Shown: positions 1 to 7,289, numbered from the stretch's first letter. The stretch: DNA of 14,307 nucleotides from CAZLNO01 sp964561005 (GCA_964561005.1 CAZLNO010000099.1:1-14307); one strand, 5' to 3'. The notes: generated by a model from the letters alone, not told the origin. Numbers and translations: made by a program.

Positions 1-175
1 TTTGATTATATGAAATGGCCGCAGGTTCCATTCCATTTCGGATACCGCCACACGAAATGATGCGGCGCAGGGACGGGCCCTCCGGCCACCGGACAACCAG
101 ACCCGGACCCTCGTAGCGGCACCGGCGTGCTGCATTGCAGCCGGGGCGACGGGTCCAAACACCGCCGCTGGCATC

Positions 176-280
176 AGTCAGTTTAGGAAAGGGGACAAAC
201 TGCGCGCTCGCCCGCCGGCCGCGCGCTCGCGTCAGCCTCCTTCGAGTCAGTTTATTGCGCAAGACACCTTATTCTTAAAC
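176..280. promoter_or_regulatory. Cluster of GTTTA/TAAAC half-sites, candidate operator region
   Basis: CAGTTT (179-184) and AAACTG (197-202) form a perfect 6-bp inverted repeat with a 12-nt spacer. GTTTA (250-254) and TAAAC (276-280) form a second, widely spaced inverted pair that encloses the palindrome TTGCGCAA (255-262). A third pair overlaps the proposed -10 element at 333-347. The same pentamer recurs twice upstream of dhaK (10770-10774 and 10782-10786). What is seen is the clustering of an AT-rich word in GC-rich DNA; a role as a protein-binding site is inference. Confidence 0.35.
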
Positions 281-319
281 GACCTGAACCTCTTCGCAGG
301 TGCAATATGACATTTTCTG

Positions 320-348
320 TTGGCGGCGGCCGGTTTAGTAGGTAAACT
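320..348 (+). promoter_or_regulatory. Putative sigma-70 promoter with overlapping palindrome
   Basis: TTGGCG (320-325), a 17-nt spacer and TAAACT (343-348) resemble a housekeeping promoter of alphaproteobacteria. The perfect inverted repeat GTTTA-N5-TAAAC (333-347) covers the -10 box, as a repressor site would. Transcription from here would give a leader of roughly 130 nt before the binding-protein gene. No experimental start site is known. Confidence 0.35.
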
Positions 349-474
349 GCTTCCTCGACTGACCGGGTCCCGATAGCCGTCCCCGCGCGCGGCGGCACGA
401 GCCCGGGGCCACGCGGCCGGCCGCAATCCCTCCGCCGGCCCAGGGCGGTCAGCGCCAGGACACGGGGGGAAAGG

Positions 475-480
475 GGAGGT
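475..480 (+). promoter_or_regulatory. Strong Shine-Dalgarno of the binding-protein gene
   Basis: GGAGGT lies 7 nt before the ATG at 488. It is the strongest ribosome-binding site in the operon, as expected for a binding protein needed in excess over its permease. Confidence 0.75.
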
Positions 481-487
481 ACAAGGA

Positions 488-1822
488 ATGCGTCGCACCG
501 TCTCGACGTTGGCTGCGGGAGCGCTTGCCACCGCGCTGGGTTCGGGCATCCTCGCCTTGCCGGCGACGGCCCAGGACAAGGAACTGACCCTGTGCTGGGC
601 CGCCTGGGACCCGGCCAACGCCCTGCGCGAGCTGGGCAAGGACTTCGAGCAGAAGACCGGCATCGAAATGAATTACGAGTTCGTCCCCTGGACGAACTTC
701 GCCGACCGCTTCCTCAACGAGCTGAATTCCAGGGGCGACCTTTGCGACCTGATGATCGGCGACAGTCAGTGGCTGGGCATGGGCGCGGAGTTCGGCCATT
801 ACGTGAAGCTGAACGACTTCTTCGAGCGGGAAGGCATCTCGATGGACGACTTCCTGCCGGCCACGGTCTACAACTACGCCACGTGGCCCAAGGGGTCGGA
901 AAACTATTGGGCGCTGCCGGCGATGGGCGACGCGGTGGGCTGGGTCTACCGCCAGGACTGGTTCTCCCGTCCCGAGATCCGCCAGGCCTTCAAGGCCGAA
1001 TACGGCTATGAGCTGGGCGAGCCCGAGACCTGGGACGAGCTGCTGGACATCGCGAAGTTCTTCCAGGGCCGGGAGATCGACGGCAAGACGCGCTACGGCG
1101 TGGCGCTCTACACCGAGCGCGGCTCCGAGGGCATCACGATGGGCGTCACCAACGCCCTCTACGCCTGGGGCTTTCAATACGATGATCCGGACAACCCCTA
1201 TCACATGGAGGGGTTCGTCAATTCGCCGGAGGCGGTGGACGCGCTGGAGTTCTACAAGGAACTCTACGAATGCTGCACCCCGCCGGGGCACTCCGACGCC
1301 TACATGACGGCGAACCTGGACGCCTACAAGTCCGGACAGACCGCGCTGCAGATGAACTTCTTCGCCTTCTTCCCCGGCATCGCCAAGAGCGAGGCGGTCG
1401 GCGGCGACACCTCGGGCTTCTTCGTCAATCCGCGGCAGAAGGAAGCGGGCTCCGTTCTGGGCGGCCAGGGAATATCCGTGGTCAGCTACTCCGACAAGCA
1501 GGACATGGCTCTGGAGTACATCAAGTGGTTCGCCCGGCCCGAGATTCAGCAGCGCTGGTGGTCGCTGGGCGGCTATTCCTGCCACAAGGCGGTGCTCAAC
1601 GATCCCGAGTTTCCCGACACCGCGCCCTTCGCCGCGGATTTCCTGAAGGCCATGAGCAACGTTCGCGACTTCTGGCAGGAGCCCACTTATGCCGAGCTGC
1701 TTCAGGCCATGCAGAAGCGCGTGCACGACTACGTGGTGGCCGACAAGGGGACCGCGAAGGAAGCTCTCGACAAGCTGATCGAGGATTGGGAGTTCACCTT
1801 CATGTCGGTGGGCAAGCTCTAG
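488..1822 (+). CDS. ABC transporter periplasmic solute-binding protein (family 1, CUT1-type)
   Basis: This 444-residue protein is the periplasmic receptor of the importer encoded just downstream. Residues 1-28 are a Sec signal peptide: the basic start MRRT, a hydrophobic core, and an ATA|Q cleavage site at A28. The mature part has the layout of family 1 carbohydrate-binding proteins (LCWAAWDPANALRELGKDFE at the N-terminus, DLMIGDSQWLG near 87-97, WALPAMGDAVGWVYRQDWF near 141-159). It is rich in Trp and Tyr, as expected for a sugar or polyol pocket. Five cysteines remain after cleavage (C36, C86, C262, C263, C365), so disulfides are possible. The ATG at 488 is supported by the Shine-Dalgarno. 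The substrate cannot be read from sequence; dihydroxyacetone or a related short ketose/polyol is inferred from the downstream kinase genes. It is shorter than, and not recognisably the same as, the glycerol-binding GlpV family. Confidence 0.88.
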   Translation: MRRTVSTLAAGALATALGSGILALPATAQDKELTLCWAAWDPANALRELGKDFEQKTGIEMNYEFVPWTNFADRFLNELNSRGDLCDLMIGDSQWLGMGAEFGHYVKLNDFFEREGISMDDFLPATVYNYATWPKGSENYWALPAMGDAVGWVYRQDWFSRPEIRQAFKAEYGYELGEPETWDELLDIAKFFQGREIDGKTRYGVALYTERGSEGITMGVTNALYAWGFQYDDPDNPYHMEGFVNSPEAVDALEFYKELYECCTPPGHSDAYMTANLDAYKSGQTALQMNFFAFFPGIAKSEAVGGDTSGFFVNPRQKEAGSVLGGQGISVVSYSDKQDMALEYIKWFARPEIQQRWWSLGGYSCHKAVLNDPEFPDTAPFAADFLKAMSNVRDFWQEPTYAELLQAMQKRVHDYVVADKGTAKEALDKLIEDWEFTFMSVGKL

Positions 1823-1867
1823 GCGCCTGGTCCAGCCGAGTTTGTCCCTGATCGCTACGTTCGGGGC

Positions 1868-1890
1868 GGGGCGGAACCCCGCTCCGCCCC
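1868..1890 (+). repeat. Intercistronic hairpin between binding protein and permease
   Basis: GGGGCGGA (1868-1875) pairs perfectly with TCCGCCCC (1883-1890) around a 7-nt loop, inside the 98-bp gap after the binding-protein gene. No T tract follows, so it is unlikely to be a full terminator. Stable hairpins at this spot in ABC operons typically protect the upstream mRNA and lower expression of the permease genes; that role is inferred here. Confidence 0.55.
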
Positions 1891-1920
1891 CGAGACACGG
1901 CCCAACGAGATCCCAAGCCC

Positions 1921-2880
1921 ATGACCGAAGCGCAGGCCACCGCGCGGGCCGTCCCCGCCAAGTCAAGCCGCCGCGCCGTTCCGCCTGGCGGCTCCCTGGT
2001 GCGCGGGCTGTCGGACCGGGCGCTGGCGTTCTGGTTCGTGCTGCCGACGGTTCTGCTGCTGCTGGCGATCAACATCTTCCCGCTGTGCTGGAATATCTAC
2101 CTCAGCTTCACGAGCTACCGCGCCAACCGGCCGGGCATGCCGGTGCGCTGGATCGGCGACATGAACTACGAGCGGCTGCTGGGAAGCGAGGATGTCTGGG
2201 AGTACCTGCAGCACACCGCGCACTTCGTCGGCTGGACGATGTTCTTCCAGGTCCTGTTGGGCTTCGGCCTGGCCTACCTGCTCAACAAGCAGTTCCGGGG
2301 ATCGGGCGTCTGGACCACGCTTATCGCCCTGCCGATGATGCTGTCCCCGGCGGTTGTGGGGACCTTCTGGACCTACCTGTTCCAGCCCCAGGCGGGCATC
2401 TTCAACTACATCGTCGGCTTCTTCATCGGTCGCAACGACTTTTCGATGATCGGCAATCCCGACCTCGCGCCCTGGGCGATCGTTCTCGTCGACACCTGGA
2501 TGTGGACGCCGTTCATCATGCTGATCTGCCTGGCCGGCCTGCGCTCGATCCCGCAGGACATCTACGAGGCGGCGGAGGTGGACGGCGCCTCGCCCTGGCG
2601 GCAGTTCTGGACGGTTACGGTGCCGATGGTGCTGCCCTTCGTGATGCTGGCGGTGCTGTTCCGCTCGATCGAGAACTTCAAGATGTTCGACATGGTCAAC
2701 GAGCTGACCTCCGGAGGCCCGGGCTCGGCGACCGAACTGGCGAATATCAGCCTGAAGCGCGAGGCCTTCGAGAAGTGGCGCACAGGCTACGCCGCCGCCT
2801 TCGCGGTGATCCTTTTCGTCACGGTATTCGGCGCGGCGAACATCTACGTCAAGGTCTGGACCAAGGTGAAGTCGCGATGA
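1921..2880 (+). CDS. ABC transporter inner-membrane permease 1 (MalF/UgpA-like)
   Basis: This 319-residue protein is one of two membrane subunits of the CUT1 importer. It has about six hydrophobic segments (near 35-56, 100-122, 135-155, 184-206, 238-252 and 290-311). The cytoplasmic EAA loop that docks on the ATPase reads EAAEVDGASPWRQFW, from residue 216, followed by TVPMVLP. The N-terminal 30 residues are basic and cytoplasmic. The proposed start, ATG 1921, has no strong Shine-Dalgarno, which fits lower expression than the binding protein. The stop overlaps the start of the second permease in an ATGA, implying translational coupling and 1:1 synthesis. The family assignment is firm; the substrate is inferred from context. 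Confidence 0.88.
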   Translation: MTEAQATARAVPAKSSRRAVPPGGSLVRGLSDRALAFWFVLPTVLLLLAINIFPLCWNIYLSFTSYRANRPGMPVRWIGDMNYERLLGSEDVWEYLQHTAHFVGWTMFFQVLLGFGLAYLLNKQFRGSGVWTTLIALPMMLSPAVVGTFWTYLFQPQAGIFNYIVGFFIGRNDFSMIGNPDLAPWAIVLVDTWMWTPFIMLICLAGLRSIPQDIYEAAEVDGASPWRQFWTVTVPMVLPFVMLAVLFRSIENFKMFDMVNELTSGGPGSATELANISLKREAFEKWRTGYAAAFAVILFVTVFGAANIYVKVWTKVKSR

Positions 2881-3842
2881 GCATGCCGGCGACCAGCGCC
2901 GACCAGGCGCACTCGATCGTCGCGCCCGGGCGATGGGCCAAACGGCTGGCGGCCGTGCTGGTGATCGCCTACGCGCTCTTCGCGGTGGTGCCGATGGCGT
3001 GGATCTTCCTCACCAGCTTCAAGGCCACCGAGGACGCCATCGCCTATCCGCCCAAGGTGACTTTCGAGCCCACGCTGGAGGGCTATGTCCACCTCTTCAC
3101 CAACCGCTCGCGCCAGAGCTCGGAGTACATGGCCCAGCTTCCACCGCCGGACACCTGGTACGAGCGCTTGGTGCGCGAGGAGAACATGGTGATCACCGGC
3201 CCCTCGCGCTTCGCCGACCGCTACCTGAACTCGCTGATCATCGGCTTCGGCGCGACCTTCCTGTCGGTCTTCCTGGGCGCGCTGGCGGCCTACGCATTCT
3301 CGCGCTTCCGCGTGCCGCTGAAGGACGATCTGATGTTCTTCATCCTCTCCACGCGCATGTTCCCGCCCGTGGCGATCGCGATTCCGGTGTTCCTGATGTA
3401 CCGCGAGTTGGGCCTGAACGACACCCACTTGGGCATGATCCTGCTCTACACCGCCGTCAACCTCAGCCTGTCGGTCTGGCTGCTCAAGGGCTTCATGGAC
3501 GAGATCCCGCGCGAGTACGAGGAGGCGGCATTGGTCGACGGCTATACCCGCTTCCAGGCCTTCTGCAAGGTGGTGCTGCCGCAGGCGCGGGCCGGGCTGG
3601 CGGCGACGGCGATCTTCTGCCTGATCTTCTCCTGGAACGAGTACAACTTCGCCATCCTGCTGACCAGCGGCCAGGCGCAGACGGCGCCGCCCTTCATTCC
3701 GCTGATCATCGGCGAAGGCGGACTGGACTGGCCGGCCGTCGCCGCGGGGACGACGCTGTTCCTGCTGCCGGCGGTGATCTTCACCGTGATCCTGCGCCGC
3801 CACCTGCTGGCCGGCATCACCTTCGGAGCCGTGCGCGGATGA
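2877..3842 (+). CDS. ABC transporter inner-membrane permease 2 (MalG/UgpE-like)
   Basis: This 321-residue protein is the second membrane subunit. The first membrane segment lies near residues 23-46 and is followed by the FLTSFKATEDAIAYPP signature typical of MalG-type permeases. The EAA loop is EEAALVDGYTRFQAF from residue 215, followed by KVVLPQARAGLAA. Between the first two membrane segments, residues ~65-118 form a longer periplasmic stretch (including PPPDTWYERLVREENM) that probably contacts the binding protein. The start at 2877 overlaps the stop of permease 1 (ATGA), and its own stop overlaps the next small gene in the same way, so three genes are translationally chained. Confidence 0.88.
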   Translation: MSMPATSADQAHSIVAPGRWAKRLAAVLVIAYALFAVVPMAWIFLTSFKATEDAIAYPPKVTFEPTLEGYVHLFTNRSRQSSEYMAQLPPPDTWYERLVREENMVITGPSRFADRYLNSLIIGFGATFLSVFLGALAAYAFSRFRVPLKDDLMFFILSTRMFPPVAIAIPVFLMYRELGLNDTHLGMILLYTAVNLSLSVWLLKGFMDEIPREYEEAALVDGYTRFQAFCKVVLPQARAGLAATAIFCLIFSWNEYNFAILLTSGQAQTAPPFIPLIIGEGGLDWPAVAAGTTLFLLPAVIFTVILRRHLLAGITFGAVRG

Positions 3843-4051
3843 GCGGGCAAAGCGTCCAACCAAACCGCGGGCGTGGGGTGCTCCGACGGATCTGCCGGCG
3901 GGGACCCTGGGAGACGGCCATGATGATCCTGATCGGGCTAGGCGTGGTGATGCTCACCCAGCCGGTCTCGCTCTGGCTGTATGGCCACTCCTTCACGGTC
4001 ATCCTGATCGGCACGCTCGGCTACGTCGTGGTCAGCCATTTTCCGGAGTGA
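3839..4051 (+). CDS. Small two-helix membrane protein of the importer operon, function unknown
   Basis: This is a 70-residue protein. About 27 mostly basic N-terminal residues (NRGRGVLRRICRRG) are followed by two hydrophobic segments: MMILIGLGVVMLTQPVSLWL (residues 28-47) and FTVILIGTLGYVVVS (near 52-66). By the positive-inside rule the N-terminus should be cytoplasmic, giving a hairpin in the inner membrane. The ATG at 3839 overlaps the permease stop, and only 9 bp separate its TGA from the ATPase start, so it is almost certainly expressed. Glycerol importers of rhizobia carry a small membrane gene (glpU) in a comparable place, but I see no clear sequence match. It may be an accessory subunit that stabilises the permease; this is a guess from position. 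Confidence 0.65.
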   Translation: MSGQSVQPNRGRGVLRRICRRGPWETAMMILIGLGVVMLTQPVSLWLYGHSFTVILIGTLGYVVVSHFPE

Positions 4052-4060
4052 GAAGCAGCC

Positions 4061-5173
4061 GTGGCCGAAATCCGCATCGAGAAGCTGCACAAGGCCTTCG
4101 GCGACTTTGTCGCCGTGCGCGAAAGCGACCTGACCATCGCCGAGGGCGAATTCTTCGCGCTGCTCGGTCCCTCGGGCTGCGGCAAGACGACGACGCTGCG
4201 CATGATCGCCGGGCTGGAGATGCCGAGCTCCGGGCGGGTGCTGCTGGGCGGCGAGGACGTGACCCGGCTGCGCGCGGGCAAGCGCGACATCGCCTTCGTC
4301 TTCCAGATGTTCGCGCTCTATCCGCACCTGAACGTGCGCGACAACATCGCCTACCCGCTGCGCTCCCAGGGCGTGCGCCGGCGCGAGGTCCGGCGGCGGG
4401 TCGACGAGGTCGCGCGCACGCTGCGCATCGGCCATCTGTTGCACCGCAAGGTCTCGGCGCTGCCCGGCGGCGATCGCCAGCGGGTGGCGCTGGCGCGGGC
4501 GATGATCCGCACACCGCGGGCGTTCCTGATGGACGAGCCGCTGGGCACCCTCGATGCCGAGATGCGACACACCATGCGCGAGGAGCTGCGCGGCCTGCAC
4601 GACCGCATCGGGGCAACGACGGTTTATGTCACCCACGATCAGGTGGAGGCGATGAGCATGGCCGACCGCATCGCCGTCATGCGCGACGGCCTCGTGCTCC
4701 AGGCGGGTCCGCCGCAGGAAATCTACAGCCGGCCCGCGACGATGTTCGTCGCGGGCTTCGTCGGCGCCCCGGCGATGAACTTCCTGCCCGCCCGTGGCCG
4801 GCTGGTCCCCGGCAGCCAACGGCTGCGCGTGGCCGACGCCGAAATCGCCATCCCCACGCTGCGCGAGGGCGTGGCCGGGGAGAAGGCCGTTGTCGGCGTG
4901 CGACCGGAGCATCTGCGGCTGTCCGACCAGGCGCCGCTGCGGGGCGTGGTCGACGCCGTGGAATATCTGGGCTCTCACCAGCTCGTCGTCGTGAACACCG
5001 AGGTCGGACGCGTGCGCTTGCGCACCCACCACCGCGACCGCGTGACGGCCGGCGAGCGAGTCGGCCTGGAGCCGACGGCCGAGCGCCTCGTCGTCTTCGA
5101 TCCGGACAGTCAGCGTGCCCTGGCCAGCGCCGTCCATCCCGGCGGTCCGCCGGCGGAGGTGCTTCATGGCTGA
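4061..5173 (+). CDS. ABC transporter ATPase subunit 1 (MalK-like, atypical signature LPGGD)
   Basis: This 370-residue cytoplasmic protein energises the importer. It shows Walker A GPSGCGKT (36-43), Q-loop Q82, Walker B FLMDE with E159, D-loop LGTLDA and switch H192 in YVTHDQVEA. The C-terminal half (about 235-370) is the MalK-type regulatory/TOBE region, with VGVRPEHLRL. The signature motif, normally LSGGQ, reads LPGGD (134-138): the serine that contacts ATP gamma-phosphate is proline. The neighbouring ATPase keeps LSGGE, so the pair probably forms a heterodimer with one altered nucleotide site. The start is GTG 4061; the AGAAG just upstream is a modest ribosome site. The gene overlaps ATPase 2 by 8 bp. 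Two-ATPase importers of this kind (GlpS/GlpT-like) are known for glycerol. Confidence 0.88.
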   Translation: MAEIRIEKLHKAFGDFVAVRESDLTIAEGEFFALLGPSGCGKTTTLRMIAGLEMPSSGRVLLGGEDVTRLRAGKRDIAFVFQMFALYPHLNVRDNIAYPLRSQGVRRREVRRRVDEVARTLRIGHLLHRKVSALPGGDRQRVALARAMIRTPRAFLMDEPLGTLDAEMRHTMREELRGLHDRIGATTVYVTHDQVEAMSMADRIAVMRDGLVLQAGPPQEIYSRPATMFVAGFVGAPAMNFLPARGRLVPGSQRLRVADAEIAIPTLREGVAGEKAVVGVRPEHLRLSDQAPLRGVVDAVEYLGSHQLVVVNTEVGRVRLRTHHRDRVTAGERVGLEPTAERLVVFDPDSQRALASAVHPGGPPAEVLHG

Positions 5174-6272
5174 GGTGGCGTTGAGCGCCGTGACCAAGCG
5201 CTTCGGCGAGTTCGCGGCCGTCGCGGAGCTGTCGTTCGACGTGGCGGACGGCGAGTTCTTCGTGCTTCTTGGCCCCACCGGCGCCGGCAAGACGACGACC
5301 CTGCGCACCGTGGCAGGGCTGGAAAGGCCCGACGAAGGCAGTGTCCACATCGGCGGCGTCGACGTGACCCGGGCCGCGCCGGCCCAGCGCGACGTCGCCT
5401 TCGTCTTCCAGCAGTTCTCGCTCTATCCGCATTACACCGTGGCGCAGAACCTGGCGTTTCCCCTACGTGCGCCGGCGCGGCGGCTTTCCGAGGCGGAGAT
5501 CGACCGCCGGGTTCGGGAGGTCGCCGAGCGCCTGGCCATCACCGACAAGCTGGGCAACAAGGCCACCCGGCTGTCGGGCGGTGAGATGCAGCGGGTGTCG
5601 ATCGGCCGCGCCCTGGTGCGCCAGCCGGCGGTGTTCCTGATGGACGAGCCGCTATCCTCGCTCGACGCCAAGCTGCGCGAAGCGTTGCGGGTCGAGCTCA
5701 AGCACCTGCAGCGCGACCTGGGGGCGACGATCCTTTACGTCACGCACGATCAGGTCGAGGCCCTCACCCTGGCCGACCGGGTCGGGGTCCTGCACGAGGG
5801 TCGCCTGCGCCAGGTCGGCACGCCCCGAGACATCTATACCGACCCGGACGATGTTCACGTCGCCCATCAGCTCGGCTCGCCGGCGGTCAACCTGCTTCCG
5901 GCGAAAGCTCTTGGACTGGTCGTGGACGGCGTGGCCCGCGTCGGCGTGCGTCCGGAGGACGTCATCCTGGCCGACGATCCGGCGCCGGCGAGCGCGCCGG
6001 TCGCCGATCTGGCGGCAAGGGTCCTGCAGGTCGAGCGCCTGGGCGCGGAGGACGTGGTGCTGTTCGCCTGGCGCGACCGGCAACTGCGCGCGCTTCTGGA
6101 TCCGGGCCACGGCCTGGCGCCGGGGGTGGAGACGCGTCTGCGGCTTGCCGGAGACAAGCTGCTCATGTTCGCCGACGACGACCGCCGCGTGCGTATCTGG
6201 CCGGATCAGAGCCGGCATCGTCAGGCGGACGAAAGCCAAACGGCGAGAAAGGGACGAATTCATGTCGGCTGA
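5166..6272 (+). CDS. ABC transporter ATPase subunit 2 (MalK-like)
   Basis: This 368-residue ATPase has an intact motif set: Walker A GPTGAGKT (36-43), FQQF Q-loop, signature LSGGE (136-140), Walker B FLMDE with E161, D-loop LSSLDA and switch H194 in YVTHDQVEA. A C-terminal TOBE-like region carries VGVRPEDVIL. It ends in a basic, low-hydrophobicity tail beyond the usual fold (WPDQSRHRQADESQTARKG). The start chosen is ATG 5166, which aligns the N-terminus (MAEVALSAVTKRFG) with that of ATPase 1; the longer frame from 5115 would lie over the preceding gene. It overlaps ATPase 1 by 8 bp and dhaL by 11 bp, directly tying the transporter to the kinase genes. Confidence 0.88.
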   Translation: MAEVALSAVTKRFGEFAAVAELSFDVADGEFFVLLGPTGAGKTTTLRTVAGLERPDEGSVHIGGVDVTRAAPAQRDVAFVFQQFSLYPHYTVAQNLAFPLRAPARRLSEAEIDRRVREVAERLAITDKLGNKATRLSGGEMQRVSIGRALVRQPAVFLMDEPLSSLDAKLREALRVELKHLQRDLGATILYVTHDQVEALTLADRVGVLHEGRLRQVGTPRDIYTDPDDVHVAHQLGSPAVNLLPAKALGLVVDGVARVGVRPEDVILADDPAPASAPVADLAARVLQVERLGAEDVVLFAWRDRQLRALLDPGHGLAPGVETRLRLAGDKLLMFADDDRRVRIWPDQSRHRQADESQTARKGRIHVG

Positions 6273-6894
6273 CTGGCAACGCCGGGCCGTTGTGGCGGCG
6301 GCTTCGGCGATCCGGGACAACGCCGCCCGGCTCACCGAACTGGACGCCGCGATCGGCGACGGCGACCACGGCACCAACATGAAGCGCGGCTTCGAGGCGG
6401 CGGCCGAGGCGGTGGACGAGATCGCGGCGCTGCCGCCCGGCAAGGCCCTGCAGAAGCTGGGCATGACCCTGGTCTCCAAGGTCGGCGGCGCGTCCGGGCC
6501 GCTTTACGGCAGCCTGTTCATGGCCATGGGCAAGGCGCTGGGCGACGATCCGCCGGCGCCGGAGGGTGTCGCCGCGGCCTTCGAGGAGGGTGTGGCCGCG
6601 GTGAAGAAACGCGGCAAGTCCGAGGCCGGGGAAAAGACCATGCTGGACGTCCTCGTGCCCATGTGCGAAGCGCTGCGCCAGGGCCTGGCGAACGGCGATG
6701 GGGCGCCCGACGTCCTGGCCCGGCGCGTGCGCGAGGCCGCCGAGGCGGGACTGGCGCGCACGCGCGATCTCAAGGCCACAAAGGGCCGGGCCGCCTACCT
6801 GGGCGAACGCAGCGTCGGCCATCTCGACCCCGGCGCCCAGTCGGCCTGCCTGCTGGCGGGCGCCGTCCAGGAGCTGTTCGAGGAGTCGGCATGA
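6262..6894 (+). CDS. dhaL: Dihydroxyacetone kinase subunit DhaL (ADP-binding)
   Basis: This 210-residue subunit carries the nucleotide that transfers phosphate to dihydroxyacetone bound on DhaK. In PTS-type enzymes the ADP stays bound and is re-phosphorylated by DhaM. The Mg-ADP aspartates are in LDAAIGDGDHGTNM (D28, D33, D35). The nucleotide loops GGASGPLYG (75-83), GEKTMLDVLVP and the C-terminal RAAYLGERSVGHLDPGAQS are all present. Length matches E. coli DhaL (about 210). The start ATG 6262 lies inside the end of the ATPase gene, and the stop overlaps dhaM by ATGA. All residues expected for activity are seen. The enzyme acts in the cytoplasm and its product, dihydroxyacetone phosphate, enters glycolysis. 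Confidence 0.93.
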   Translation: MSADWQRRAVVAAASAIRDNAARLTELDAAIGDGDHGTNMKRGFEAAAEAVDEIAALPPGKALQKLGMTLVSKVGGASGPLYGSLFMAMGKALGDDPPAPEGVAAAFEEGVAAVKKRGKSEAGEKTMLDVLVPMCEALRQGLANGDGAPDVLARRVREAAEAGLARTRDLKATKGRAAYLGERSVGHLDPGAQSACLLAGAVQELFEESA

Positions 6895-7289
6895 TGGCGG
6901 CGCGGGCTCTGGTCTCGGTGGCGATCGTCTCGCACTCCGCCGACGTGGCCCGGGGGACGGCGGAGATGGTCCATCAGATGGTGGGCGACAGCGTCGCGGT
7001 CGGGTACTGCGGCGGCAACGCCGAGGGCGGCCTGGGCACCGATGTCGGGAAGATCCGGGAAACGCTGGAGGCCGTGTGGTCGCGGGCCGGCGTGGTCGTC
7101 CTGGTCGACCTCGGCGGGGCGGAAATGAACACCGAGATGGCGATCGAAATGCTGGATCCGGAGCGGCAGGCGCGCATTGCGATCTGCAACGCGGCCATCG
7201 TCGAGGGAGCGGTGATGGCGGCCACGCAGGCCTCCACCGGCAGCGATCTGGAGCAGGTCCGCCAGGCCGCCGAGGAAGCCATCGGATGA
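6891..7289 (+). CDS. dhaM: DhaM, single-domain EIIA(Man)-type phosphocarrier
   Basis: This 132-residue protein accepts phosphate from HPr and passes it to DhaL-bound ADP. The phospho-histidine is H15 in VAIVSHSADVARG (E. coli H9, IVSHS). Typical EIIA-Man/DhaM elements follow: GGNAEGGLGTDVGKI, VVVLVDLGGAEMNTEMA and NAAIVEGAVMAA. Unlike E. coli DhaM (about 470 residues, with EIIA, HPr and partial EI fused), only the EIIA domain is present; HPr and EI are separate genes just downstream. The start could be ATG 6891 (overlapping the dhaL stop) or ATG 6894; I keep the first. This subunit marks the system as PTS-driven rather than ATP-driven. Confidence 0.92.
   Translation: MMAARALVSVAIVSHSADVARGTAEMVHQMVGDSVAVGYCGGNAEGGLGTDVGKIRETLEAVWSRAGVVVLVDLGGAEMNTEMAIEMLDPERQARIAICNAAIVEGAVMAATQASTGSDLEQVRQAAEEAIG

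Larger units (their letters stand above)
1..487. other. Intergenic/regulatory region upstream of the importer operon
   Basis: No convincing gene is seen here. The first 60 bases could be read as the last 19 codons of a plus-strand gene ending at TGA 58-60, but this is too short to support. The region is locally AT-richer (1-60, 245-350) than the rest of the window. It holds an inverted repeat at 12-39 (GAAATGG-N14-CCATTTC), a 10-bp direct repeat AGTCAGTTTA at 176-185 and 245-254, an 8-bp palindrome TTGCGCAA at 255-262, a 10-bp direct repeat GCGCGCTCGC at 202-211 and 221-230, and a possible promoter at 320-348. This is what one expects of a regulated promoter for a catabolic operon. Confidence 0.6.

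Noticed and set aside
1..60. Possible C-terminus of an upstream plus-strand gene (ends at TGA 58-60)
   Set aside because: Only 19 codons are visible, there is no recognisable motif, and the frame overlaps an AT-rich inverted repeat. It cannot be supported without the sequence to the left.
247..663. Minus-strand open frame overlapping the start of the binding-protein gene
   Set aside because: It has no recognisable domain, a composition typical of antisense frames in GC-rich DNA, and it covers the well-supported signal peptide and ribosome site of the plus-strand gene.
449..1966. Long minus-strand open frame of about 500 residues opposite the binding-protein gene
   Set aside because: GC-rich codon bias on the plus strand creates long antisense frames. 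The plus-strand product has clear family motifs; this one has none. The same reasoning applies to the minus-strand frames at 2844-3863, 3938-5350, 7593-8768 and 11482-12903.
488..6272. Assignment of the importer as the glycerol transporter GlpVPQST
   Set aside because: The two-ATPase layout is similar, but the binding protein is shorter than GlpV, the small membrane gene does not match GlpU, and no glpK or glpD is present. A Dha-kinase partner points to a ketose instead, so I left gene symbols empty.
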